Below, in pieces: positions 54,632 to 63,185 of a stretch of 64,000 nucleotides of DNA. The first letter of the stretch is position 1. Each line of letters opens with the position of its first letter. Under the pieces are notes generated by a model that did not search any database, was not told the DNA's origin, and worked only from the letters and a program-made list of their open reading frames with translations. A program made the position numbers and the translations under genes. The stretch is taken from NCBI RefSeq assembly GCF_030378165.1, contig NZ_CP119766.1:496001-560000 (forward strand). The letters run 5' to 3'. Source of the DNA: Flavobacterium panacagri. Lineage in GTDB: Bacteria > Bacteroidota > Bacteroidia > Flavobacteriales > Flavobacteriaceae.

Positions 54632-57022
54632 CTAATTCTTCGGTTTCAAAACCAATTTAGTCGAAGTCTTTATAATCTCTTCTTTATTCAGTTTCATTTT
54701 TCTGAATTTTCCAGCGTTGTACATTTCGGCTTGATCATCATAATGTTTGCTGAATGGATTTCCGGATTGTCCTGTTGGCAAAATACTCCAGCTGTTTTCG
54801 ATATCAGAGAAATCTACAATTCTTCTGGTTGAAGGGCCTCCTTTGGTGTAATATTTTCCTTCCTCATTAAATCCAAAAAATAAATTATTGATGACTTCGT
54901 TTGAACCTGGAGAATTAAACGGACCAACATTAAATAATCCTCGAAGTGCTTTCACTTTTCCCAACGGATGTTCATGTTCTACTGTGTGAACTTGTCCCCA
55001 TTTCCAATCTGAAACTTTATTTCCTAACTGATTTTGTAATGCTTTAATCGCATCGTGAAATGATTTAGTAACGATTTGTTTTCTAGTTTCTTTTATATTT
55101 TTGGTTTTGATATCATCCCACCAAACCGAATTTTCATTTTTAATCTGATTGGCGATAACTTGTTTTCCAACTGAAATTCCGAGAAATAAATTGAAGTTTT
55201 CTTTACCCATTTCGTCTTCAAAAGTATTTTTTAGATACAAATAAATCCATTTGTTGTAAATCGTTGGCGCAACATCTTCCAGATTGGTTGTGCCCTTCCA
55301 AGATTTTAAAACATTAATGACTTCTTTTTCTTCTGCTGAAGCAGAACTAAGATCAGTATTTGAAATCAAGTTTTTCACGACCTCAACTGCAACATCCGAA
55401 GTATTATCATAAATCATTTTACTAATTGCTTCTTTATCCCAATCTGATTTTGCATCGAGAATTCCGGAGATTCTTTTCGCACGATCTTCTGGCAGATAAT
55501 ATCCTGGATACAAGTAACCATTGTCTATAGTTTCAGGCTGATTATTGGCAGAATAAACATAACCCCATTCTGGATTTTCTGCCGACGGATTTTGTTTGAA
55601 ATCTAAATATTTTACAATATCATCTTTCCCGCTTGCGCCGTCTAGAATTAAATGAGTATTTACACCTTCGTTATGTCTGTATAATTTTCCTGTTGCCCAC
55701 CAGCCTACATTTCCTTTAGCGTCTCCATACATTACATTCAATCCTGGCGCAGCGATTAAACTGGCTGCTTTTTTAAATTCTTCTTTGTTTTTAGCATGCG
55801 AAAGTCCATATGCCGCATCCAGAATCTGAATGGGCTGATGCGTATAAGTCCACATCATTGCAATTGGATTTTTCTTTTCCAGACGTTCCATAAAATCATT
55901 CATAATTGGCCCATGACGACTCGATTTAATCGTCAGAACCACATCTGAAGAATCTTTTACTTTTATTGTTTTTTTTCTGATTTCATATTTTGCAAAACCA
56001 GTTGGTATCTGATATTGATTAGTATCGTCAGCTTTATTTTTTTCCTGATAAAAATCGATATCATCATTTTCAAACATCGTTAATCCGTAGGCATAATCAC
56101 GGTTATGTGCCAGTAACGGAAATGGAGTTCCGGCCAAATAACAGCCATACAATTCTTGTTGTGGCGTTACTAAATGCGCTTCGTACCAAGTGGCAGGTTG
56201 TGAAAAACCAATATGCGGATCATTAGCAAATATTACTTTTCCGCTTTTTGATTTCTTCGGTCCAACAACCCAGCTATTACTGCCTATAAATGGTGGAATT
56301 GGAGACTGATCCAACATTGCTGTAATAGACTTTGAAATTTCTGCATATTCTTCAGTATTCTGTTTTGAAATTTTGATTCTAGTGGTATTAAACTCGCCTT
56401 CAATGCCTAAATCTTTCAAATAAGAATCCCCATATTTATTGCGAATATCAGTCAACAACGGATCCGTTTTTTGAGCCATCGCAAAACTGAAAGACATATA
56501 CCCGAAAATATTATAAACGTCTTTTATTGTGAATTTTTGTTTTTTAACTCCAACCAAAGTGAACTCAATTGGCGTTACACCTTCTTCTAAATATTGATTA
56601 ATTCCATCCAGATAAGCCTGAGTCAATTTATAGCTTTCACTGTTTTTGTCTAATTGGGCAATCGCTTTCGCGGAAGCTTCTTCGATCCCAATTCCTGCAA
56701 AAAACTGATCATTTTTAAGTGCAACTCCACCAAAAATTTCAGCCAATCTTCCTGGAGCAATTCGGCGCAATAATTCCATCTGCCACAATCTTTCCTGCGC
56801 GTGTACATAACCAAGTGCTGTCATCGCATCTTTTTCTGAGTCGGCGTAAATATGTGGCACTCCAAATTCATCAAAATATACTGTTGTGGGTTTATCCAAA
56901 TTTTTCAATTGTAACTCTCCTTCGTATTTGGGTTTTAAATGAAAAATATAACCACACAAACCAATCCCAAGAAGTACAATAAGTACCAATAAAACCAACA
57001 GAATCTTTTTAAGTATTTTCAT
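54632..57022 (-). CDS. Penicillin acylase family protein
   Basis: 796 residues from the ATG at 57022; a TTG three codons upstream is unlikely. N-terminal membrane anchor (about residues 6-28), then an acylase precursor with alpha and beta chains. The autocatalytic nucleophile Ser is in IGSNSWVVG, followed by FANDPHIGF. The C-terminal half has GFNEEGKYYTKGGPSTRR. Members hydrolyse amides such as penicillin G or acyl-homoserine lactones, so quorum quenching is possible. Single gene, divergent from the AsmA-like gene. Confidence 0.88.
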   Translation of the reverse strand: MKILKKILLVLLVLIVLLGIGLCGYIFHLKPKYEGELQLKNLDKPTTVYFDEFGVPHIYADSEKDAMTALGYVHAQERLWQMELLRRIAPGRLAEIFGGVALKNDQFFAGIGIEEASAKAIAQLDKNSESYKLTQAYLDGINQYLEEGVTPIEFTLVGVKKQKFTIKDVYNIFGYMSFSFAMAQKTDPLLTDIRNKYGDSYLKDLGIEGEFNTTRIKISKQNTEEYAEISKSITAMLDQSPIPPFIGSNSWVVGPKKSKSGKVIFANDPHIGFSQPATWYEAHLVTPQQELYGCYLAGTPFPLLAHNRDYAYGLTMFENDDIDFYQEKNKADDTNQYQIPTGFAKYEIRKKTIKVKDSSDVVLTIKSSRHGPIMNDFMERLEKKNPIAMMWTYTHQPIQILDAAYGLSHAKNKEEFKKAASLIAAPGLNVMYGDAKGNVGWWATGKLYRHNEGVNTHLILDGASGKDDIVKYLDFKQNPSAENPEWGYVYSANNQPETIDNGYLYPGYYLPEDRAKRISGILDAKSDWDKEAISKMIYDNTSDVAVEVVKNLISNTDLSSASAEEKEVINVLKSWKGTTNLEDVAPTIYNKWIYLYLKNTFEDEMGKENFNLFLGISVGKQVIANQIKNENSVWWDDIKTKNIKETRKQIVTKSFHDAIKALQNQLGNKVSDWKWGQVHTVEHEHPLGKVKALRGLFNVGPFNSPGSNEVINNLFFGFNEEGKYYTKGGPSTRRIVDFSDIENSWSILPTGQSGNPFSKHYDDQAEMYNAGKFRKMKLNKEEIIKTSTKLVLKPKN

Positions 57023-57141
57023 ATCGAGCAAAAAAATATAAATAAATGAATTCTAAAAAATGATGTAACGAAATTGAAGAATAATGTAAATATCCTTCTT
57101 TTTAAAACTCTAAATTTATGTATTTAAAATTAATAGAGTAA

Positions 57142-58698
57142 ATGTCAATCTATAAAAAAATAGCGATCGGAATAATTTCTTTGTTTATCATTGTGCTTTT
57201 AGCCAATTTTGGACTGAATTACTGGATTAAAAAACAGCTTCCGATTATTATCCATGAGAAGAATAAAACAGCCTACAATATCAATTACGAAAAAATAGAA
57301 GTTTCTCTTTTCTCCCGAAATATCTACGCACATACTTTATTGGTCAATCCGAAAAATGAGCCAAAAGACAGTAAAAATGGTCTTTTTACCAAAATAGAAT
57401 CCATCACAATCAAACACTTTAATATTTGGGATCTGGCTTTTCGCGATATTATTCAGGCCGAAAGTATTATCATCAACAAACCACGTGTAATTCTATATAA
57501 AAAAGGCGAGAAACTTTTAAATAACAGTAAAAGCATTAAAAACGAAATCGTCGAACCATTTCGAAAAATTATCGGCGTTTCGAATATTTATCTGAATGAC
57601 GGAACTGTTGATGTGGTTTCTTTGGATACTCAAAAACCCATTTTCAGCGTTAAAAAAATTCTTCTAAAATTAGAAGGCATTTTAATAACCGATGCGACTT
57701 TGAAAGAAAAAATTCCGCTTCAGTATAAAAGTTATGCCTTAATATGTGATAGTTTATTTTATCGTCCAAGTGCTTTTTATCATATCACAATTGGTAAAAT
57801 CAATACTGAAAAGAACTTTTTAGCAATTAATAATTTTGCTAATATTCCGCAGTTTTCCCGTCCAGAATTTGTAAAAAGACTAAAAACAGAGAAAGATATT
57901 TACACTCTGAAAGTAGATTCAGCCAGTATTCAAAAAATGGATTGGGGATTTAAAAATGATCGTTTTTTCTTTAAAGCAAATTCGCTTGTCATCAATCATT
58001 TTGATGCAAATATTTATCGCGGAAAAATGCCAAAAGACGATTTGAGCAAAAAATATCTTTATAATCATTTACTACGAAATATAAAATTTCCGTTGCAAAT
58101 TGATACACTTCAAGTATTAAAATCAAAATTGGTTTACGAAGAAGAAATAGATTTTTCTAAAGGCCCAGGAATTTTAACTTTTGACAAATTCAACTTGCAG
58201 GCAACCAATCTGCGAAGTGGTTTTGGGTTGAAAAAAACAGCTGATGTCAAAATCAAAGTGAAAACCATTTTCATGAAAAACTCTCCGCTCGATGTAGATT
58301 GGAGTTTTAATGTTTTGGATAAAAACGACGGCTTTCATATTCAGGGTGTAATTTCAAATTTTGATGTGAGAGCCATGGGACAGTTCAGCAAACCTTATAT
58401 GAATGCTTCCTTTACCGGAGTTTTCAATAAATACCGTTTTAATTTCTATGGAAATGACAATATTTCAAAAGGAAATGCTTCTCTTGATTATGACGATCTA
58501 AAAGTAAAATTATACAAAAAGAAAAACCCAGAGAAAGAAGCCAAACTAAAATCGGCAATCGCTAATTTATTGGTGAAAAACGATTCTAAAGACAAAGCCA
58601 AAACTGCCGATGTTGAAATCGAACGAATTCAGGAAAAATCATTCTACAACTTTTTATGGCGAAGCATTGCGGAGTCTTTGAAGAAGATTTTGATATGA
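57142..58698 (+). CDS. AsmA/DUF748-like envelope protein
   Basis: 518 residues. An N-terminal membrane anchor (about residues 5-27), then a long beta-strand-rich domain with NYEKIEVSLFSRNIYAHTLLV-like repeats. The pattern of alternating hydrophobic residues is typical of AsmA/TamB/DUF748 proteins, which bridge the envelope and transport or insert lipids. No precise identification. Terminator not seen; it is followed by a 195-bp palindrome-ended repeat. Confidence 0.6.
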   Translation: MSIYKKIAIGIISLFIIVLLANFGLNYWIKKQLPIIIHEKNKTAYNINYEKIEVSLFSRNIYAHTLLVNPKNEPKDSKNGLFTKIESITIKHFNIWDLAFRDIIQAESIIINKPRVILYKKGEKLLNNSKSIKNEIVEPFRKIIGVSNIYLNDGTVDVVSLDTQKPIFSVKKILLKLEGILITDATLKEKIPLQYKSYALICDSLFYRPSAFYHITIGKINTEKNFLAINNFANIPQFSRPEFVKRLKTEKDIYTLKVDSASIQKMDWGFKNDRFFFKANSLVINHFDANIYRGKMPKDDLSKKYLYNHLLRNIKFPLQIDTLQVLKSKLVYEEEIDFSKGPGILTFDKFNLQATNLRSGFGLKKTADVKIKVKTIFMKNSPLDVDWSFNVLDKNDGFHIQGVISNFDVRAMGQFSKPYMNASFTGVFNKYRFNFYGNDNISKGNASLDYDDLKVKLYKKKNPEKEAKLKSAIANLLVKNDSKDKAKTADVEIERIQEKSFYNFLWRSIAESLKKILI

Positions 58699-58707
58699 TT
58701 TTTTTTC

Positions 58708-58902
58708 GCCACGAATTCACGAATTTTATTTAAAATGATTGTGTTGACAAACAATATTACGAATTGTAAATAAACATCGCCCGTGGTTTCAATCAAAGAG
58801 AACATATTGTGGGAATTCATTATGGAAATTCGTTGTGTTCCTGCGGTTTCAACCGCAGGCTATGCAGCCAGACATTTAAAATAAAATTCGTGAATTCGTG
58901 GC
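58708..58902. repeat. 195-bp palindrome-ended intergenic element
   Basis: Terminal inverted repeats of about 29 bases, beginning gccacgaattcacgaatttt at 58708 and closing with the complement at 58902. Inside are an unpaired part and a smaller hairpin (cctgcggtttcaaccgcagg, 58838-58857). No coding frame. It fills most of the 293-base gap between the AsmA-like and 602-residue genes. Confidence 0.8.
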
Positions 58903-58991
58903 TAACAAAACTTTACCCGCAAACCTGACAATTATCAGCTTTTAAAAAAATCCTTTTTCCAATATTTGTCTCTATTTTAATTGGAAGACAA

Positions 58992-60800
58992 ATGACAAAA
59001 ACACCTATACACACTTTTCATATTCCCGTAATGGGGCTTGCGTACACAATTGACAGTCCGATTCGTGTGGCGCAGTACGGGATTTCGTCTGTTATCGCTC
59101 TTGCTGATGACGATTTAATTGAAAAGATGCGTAATTTTTATAGCAATAAATTCAATATCCCGTACGAAGAAATCACACAGAAATTTCATGACTACCGCGC
59201 CGAAAGAATTACTTCTTATCTCAATTTGGTTGACAAAATCGTCAAAGAAAAATTTGAAAATTTTAAAACAGAATTAGCAGAAAGCAAAACCGCTCTTGAA
59301 AATTTTATGTCGATGTTACCAAACACTTCTGACATCAAAAAAGGATTTCAGAATTTATTGGATGACGGAATCGCTTTTAAAGAAAACATTCAGCAGTATA
59401 TCGAATCACATCTTTTTCCTGGCGAAATTGATGTGAACATTATGACGAAATTGGACAAAGATAACTTCGTAAAAAACGAACAACTTCCAGTTGAGTTTAA
59501 TGATGCACATGCCGCTTTAAGAGGTTTTGCGAACAGTAATTTAGAATCTTCTGTGGTACTTTCTGCTGGAATGAATCCGAGATTGTTTGGTTACTTCGAA
59601 AATTTTGCAGCCTTTTTCCCGAATGAAAATAACGAACTCAAAAAGAAAATCATTCTAAAAGTAAGCGATTTTAGATCGGCAATGATTCAGGGAAATTTCC
59701 TGGCTAAAAAAGGGCTTTGGGTTTCAGAATACCGAATTGAGTCAGGATTGAACTGCGGTGGCCACGCCTTCGCTACCGATGGACTTCTTTTAGGTACCAT
59801 TTTAGAAGAATTCAAGCAGAAAAAAGAACAATTAGTACAATCTGCCCACGATTTAATGATTAAAGCTTTACAGGCAAAAAATCAAGCTTTTCCTGAAAAA
59901 CCTTTAGAATTAAAAATCACAGTTCAAGGCGGTGTGGGAACTTCAGAAGAACATGAATTTTTATTGGACGAATACAAAGTCAATGCTGTTGGCTGGGGTT
60001 CTCCATTTTTATTGGTTCCAGAAGCTACTTCTGTAGATCAGGAAACCCGCAATTTATTGATGAAGGCCAAAGAAGATGATTTTTACTTAAGTAATATTTC
60101 GCCTTTGGGAGTTCCATTCAATACTTTGAAGGGAACAACAAATGAATTTCTGAAACAAAAAAGAATTCACGAGAATAAAGCGGGAAGTTCCTGTCCTAAG
60201 AAGTTTTTAGCATTAAGCAAAGAATACGATCCACACGGAATTTGTACAGCTTCTAAAAAATATCAGGATATTAAACTCGAAGAATTAGAAAACAAAAAAG
60301 ACAGTTTATCTGCAGAAGACTTCGAAAAAAGCAAAATCAAAATAACAGAGAAATCGTGTTTGTGTGTTGGTTTAGCCAATGCTTCTTATCTTGAAAATGA
60401 TATTAAAATAAAAGGTCAGGCACAAGGTGTAGTAATTTGCCCAGGGCCAAACTTAGCTTATTTTGATCAGGAAGTTTCTTTAAAAGAAATGATACAGCAT
60501 ATTTATCAGGGAAAATCAGTTTTGAGAACCGACCGACCTAATTTGTTTGTAAAAGAATTAAAAATGTATGTTGATTATTTCAGAAATGAAATTGAAAACA
60601 TTTCTGGAGAAGTAACTGCCATTCAAATTAAAAAATGGAATTCTTTCAAAACAAATATTTTGGGTGGCATTGAATATTATCACAACCTTTTCTCTTCTAC
60701 TTTTTACTTTAAAACGGATGAAAAGAAAATTAAAGACCAATTCGATTTTTATAAAACAGAATTAAATGCCATTCAAATTCCTACGCTGGAATTAGTATAA
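58992..60800 (+). CDS. 602-residue conserved-looking protein of unknown function
   Basis: Not recognised. No signal peptide, so cytoplasmic. The N-terminal part begins with PVMGLAYTIDSPIRVAQYGI. The centre has ITVQGGVGTSEEHEFLLDEY and VNAVGWGSPFLLVPE, which recalls the FMN phosphate-binding part of nitronate monooxygenase or glutamate-synthase barrels. Cysteines C401, C418, C456 and C458 (SSCPKK, GICTAS, SCLCVG) could bind an iron-sulfur cluster, with C255 in LNCGGHAF nearby. This mix suggests an oxidoreductase. Single gene closed by a strong terminator. Confidence is that of a real gene, not of the function. Confidence 0.9.
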   Translation: MTKTPIHTFHIPVMGLAYTIDSPIRVAQYGISSVIALADDDLIEKMRNFYSNKFNIPYEEITQKFHDYRAERITSYLNLVDKIVKEKFENFKTELAESKTALENFMSMLPNTSDIKKGFQNLLDDGIAFKENIQQYIESHLFPGEIDVNIMTKLDKDNFVKNEQLPVEFNDAHAALRGFANSNLESSVVLSAGMNPRLFGYFENFAAFFPNENNELKKKIILKVSDFRSAMIQGNFLAKKGLWVSEYRIESGLNCGGHAFATDGLLLGTILEEFKQKKEQLVQSAHDLMIKALQAKNQAFPEKPLELKITVQGGVGTSEEHEFLLDEYKVNAVGWGSPFLLVPEATSVDQETRNLLMKAKEDDFYLSNISPLGVPFNTLKGTTNEFLKQKRIHENKAGSSCPKKFLALSKEYDPHGICTASKKYQDIKLEELENKKDSLSAEDFEKSKIKITEKSCLCVGLANASYLENDIKIKGQAQGVVICPGPNLAYFDQEVSLKEMIQHIYQGKSVLRTDRPNLFVKELKMYVDYFRNEIENISGEVTAIQIKKWNSFKTNILGGIEYYHNLFSSTFYFKTDEKKIKDQFDFYKTELNAIQIPTLELV

Positions 60801-60803
60801 GCT

Positions 60804-60841
60804 AAACCGCCGATTTAGAAATTCTAAATCGGCGGTTTTAT
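60804..60841 (+). terminator. Terminator after the 602-residue gene
   Basis: 16-bp arms aaaccgccgatttaga and tctaaatcggcggttt, two-base loop, followed by tattttat. Confidence 0.85.
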
Positions 60842-60858
60842 TTTATAGAAATTAAACT

Positions 60859-61293
60859 CTATTCTTTCTTTTTGTTTTTACTGTCAATAACAGCACCTGT
60901 TCCTGTTCCTAAAGCAGCACCGGCTAATCCACCAATAATAGCACCTTCGCCTTTTTTCTTACTCACAATTGCTCCGGTTGCAGCTCCTACTCCAGCACCA
61001 ATTACAGCACCTTTAGCAGTTGCACTCCATCCTTTCTTTTTAGTCGTCGTTGTGGTAGTTGTAGTTTGCCCATTTGCTGGCTGTTGTACCACAACCACTT
61101 TTTGAGATTCAACTTTCTGCTCTTCTTTTATCTTCGCCATTTCAGTCTTCATTGAATCGATAACACGTTGTTTGTTAATTTCAACTTTCATGGAATCAAT
61201 ACTGGCTTGTTTGGCTTTGTTTACATCTTCTTTACTTTGATGCTGACATGAAGTAAAAATTATCGCTGCTAATAAAATATATAAGCCTTTCAT
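60859..61293 (-). CDS. Glycine-zipper lipoprotein
   Basis: 144 residues. Lipoprotein signal MKGLYILLAAIIFTSC with the lipidated Cys at residue 16, then a charged helical part (residues 20-65) and a C-terminal glycine zipper (GAVIGAGVGAATGAIV, then GAIIGGLAGAALGTGTGAVI). A Thr-rich linker with a run of Thr separates them. Glycine-zipper domains often insert in membranes; in other bacteria they stabilise the envelope. Single gene, convergent with the preceding gene and sharing its terminator. Confidence 0.85.
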   Translation of the reverse strand: MKGLYILLAAIIFTSCQHQSKEDVNKAKQASIDSMKVEINKQRVIDSMKTEMAKIKEEQKVESQKVVVVQQPANGQTTTTTTTTKKKGWSATAKGAVIGAGVGAATGAIVSKKKGEGAIIGGLAGAALGTGTGAVIDSKNKKKE

Positions 61294-61493
61294 GATTGTA
61301 GTGATTTAAAATTATACACTACAAAATACGGAATATCTGCTATAATAGTTATTACAGAATTCTTTTGAAAATTTATAAGATTAGAAGATTTTGTATTGTT
61401 TCTCGAAGAATTTTTACTGAAAGTTTAAATGATTTAATCTCGCAGAGGCGCAGAGGGGCAAAGTTTATTCTCATTTTTGTGGTTAAAGATTTT

Positions 61494-61586
61494 TTCACGC
61501 AGATTTAAAAAGATTTAAGCAGATGTTCGCGGATTATTTATAGAAATCATTTTAAATCTGCTAGAATCTGCAAAATCTGCGTGAAA
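61494..61586. repeat. Palindrome-ended intergenic element
   Basis: Ends tttcacgcagattt and aaaatctgcgtgaaa are inverted repeats around about 65 bases that contain further partial copies (gatttaagcagatg, aatctgctagaatctgc). A second remnant, cgcagaggcgcagaggggca, lies just before it at 61441. No coding frame. Confidence 0.65.
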
Positions 61587-61590
61587 TAAT

Positions 61591-62868
61591 TTACTTCCCT
61601 AAAATCCCTTTTTTCAGAATCTGTCCAAAGTCATACATATCTTCGTAAGAGCAATATAATGGAACTGGTGCCAGACGAATTACGTTTGGTTCACGCCAAT
61701 CTGTGATCACTCCGTTTTTCATTAAATAGTCAAATAAAGCTCTTCCTTCTCCGTGCAAAAACACTGATAATTGAGAAGCTCTTTCTTCTGGGTTTGTTGG
61801 TGTAATGATTTCGAAAGTACTTTCGACCTCCTTGTCAATTTCGTGAAGAATAAATTCTAAATACGACGTAATATGATCGCGTTTTTTAATTAAAGCATCC
61901 ATTCCAACTTCAGCAAACATTTCTACAGAAGCTAAGTAAGGTGCTAATGAAAGAACTGGAAGATTACTAATCTGCCATCCGTCTGCCCCATGAACGGGAT
62001 CAAAGTTTGGTTCCATTTTAAAACGGCGTTCTTTGTTATGTCCCCACCAACCTGCAAATCTTGGAAGTTCAGAATTATGATGATGTTTTTCATGAACAAA
62101 ACAACCAGAAGCATTTCCTGGACCTGAATTCATATATTTATAACTGCACCAAGCCGCAAAATCTACATTCCAATCGTGCAGTTCTAATTTAATATTTCCT
62201 GCTGCGTGTGCTAAATCCCAACCTACTTTTGCTCCTGCTTTTTGTCCAGCTGCGGTTATCGTTTTAATATCGAAAACTTGTCCGGTATAATAATTTACGC
62301 CGCCAATTAGAACTAACGCCAGCTCATCTCCTACTTCTTCAATTTTAGCTAAAACATCCTCTAAACGAATATTATGTTCGCCTTCACGACGTTTGATTTC
62401 GACAATCGCATCTTCTGGTTTGTATCCATGAAAATGAACCTGACTTTGAAACATATATTGATCTGATGGAAATGCTTTTTCTTCACAGATAATCTTATAA
62501 CGTTTCCCTTTTGGCTGATAAAAAGAAACCATCAGTAAATGAAGATTCACGGTTAAGGTGTTCATTACCGTAACTTCAGATGGAAGTGCTCCCACAATTT
62601 TACTCAATGGTTCAGAAAATCTTTCTTGATAATCCCACCAAGGTTTCTCAGCATAAAAATGACCTTCAACAGCCAGTTCTGCCCAATCATTCATTACTTC
62701 ATCTATGTAGGTTTTGGTACGTTTTGGCTGTAATCCTAAAGAATTTCCTGTAAAGTAAATTACTCGTTTGTCATTTACTTTAGGAAAAATAAATTGTTCC
62801 TGATAATGGTTTAATGTGTCTTTCGAATCTAGCTCTCGTGCAAATTCGCGTGTATTTTGAAAAGTCAT
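61591..62868 (-). CDS. kynU: Kynureninase
   Basis: 425-residue PLP enzyme that cleaves kynurenine or 3-hydroxykynurenine to anthranilate or 3-hydroxyanthranilate and alanine. It has YFTGNSLGLQPKRTKTYIDE near the N-terminus, DLAHAAGNIKLELHDWNVDFA (cofactor Asp) and the PLP Lys in AAWCSYKYMNSGPGN. WWGHNK is also typical of the family. Length normal. It works with kmo (47052-48395). Single gene. Confidence 0.93.
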   Translation of the reverse strand: MTFQNTREFARELDSKDTLNHYQEQFIFPKVNDKRVIYFTGNSLGLQPKRTKTYIDEVMNDWAELAVEGHFYAEKPWWDYQERFSEPLSKIVGALPSEVTVMNTLTVNLHLLMVSFYQPKGKRYKIICEEKAFPSDQYMFQSQVHFHGYKPEDAIVEIKRREGEHNIRLEDVLAKIEEVGDELALVLIGGVNYYTGQVFDIKTITAAGQKAGAKVGWDLAHAAGNIKLELHDWNVDFAAWCSYKYMNSGPGNASGCFVHEKHHHNSELPRFAGWWGHNKERRFKMEPNFDPVHGADGWQISNLPVLSLAPYLASVEMFAEVGMDALIKKRDHITSYLEFILHEIDKEVESTFEIITPTNPEERASQLSVFLHGEGRALFDYLMKNGVITDWREPNVIRLAPVPLYCSYEDMYDFGQILKKGILGK

Positions 62869-62954
62869 TGTGTTTTTTGTTTTGTCTGCTAAAATAACAA
62901 AAATTGTTTGTTTTGTTTCAGGTTTAAAGTTTGAAGTTGAAATGCTTTGTGTGA

Positions 62955-63086
62955 TTTAACGCAAAGAGCGCAAAGATTTTTTATCAAGCTTAACGTTTAC
63001 AAACGCTAAGTACGCAAAGCTTTGCGTTCTTTTGCATCTGCCAAACACAAACCGAGCAAAAAAATCTTTGCGCTCTTTGCGGTAAA
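62955..63086. repeat. Palindrome-ended cgcaaag element
   Basis: About 28-base terminal inverted repeats (tttaacgcaaagagcgcaaa, then gatttttt, and its complement at 63058-63086, one mismatch or gap) enclose a smaller palindrome, gtacgcaaagctttgcgttc. The arm sequence is related to that of the 7669-8245 array. The gap between kynU and queA (317 bases) holds this and the queA terminator. Confidence 0.75.
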
Positions 63087-63131
63087 TTTCGCAACAAACA
63101 TCAAATCTGAAACTTGAAACCATTAAAAACA

Positions 63132-63164
63132 AAAAACCCGACAGATTAAAAACTTGTCGGGTCT
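63132..63164 (-). terminator. Terminator of queA
   Basis: Arms acccgacag and cttgtcgggt with an A-rich run that is a T tail on the minus strand, just after the queA stop. Confidence 0.7.
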
Positions 63165-63185
63165 TCCTTATAAGATAAATTCTAA

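Noticed and set aside
60872..61105. 77-codon Pro/Ala/Val-rich plus-strand frame
   Set aside because: It is the complement of the glycine-zipper lipoprotein; the repeat-like protein sequence is a shadow of Gly/Ala codons.
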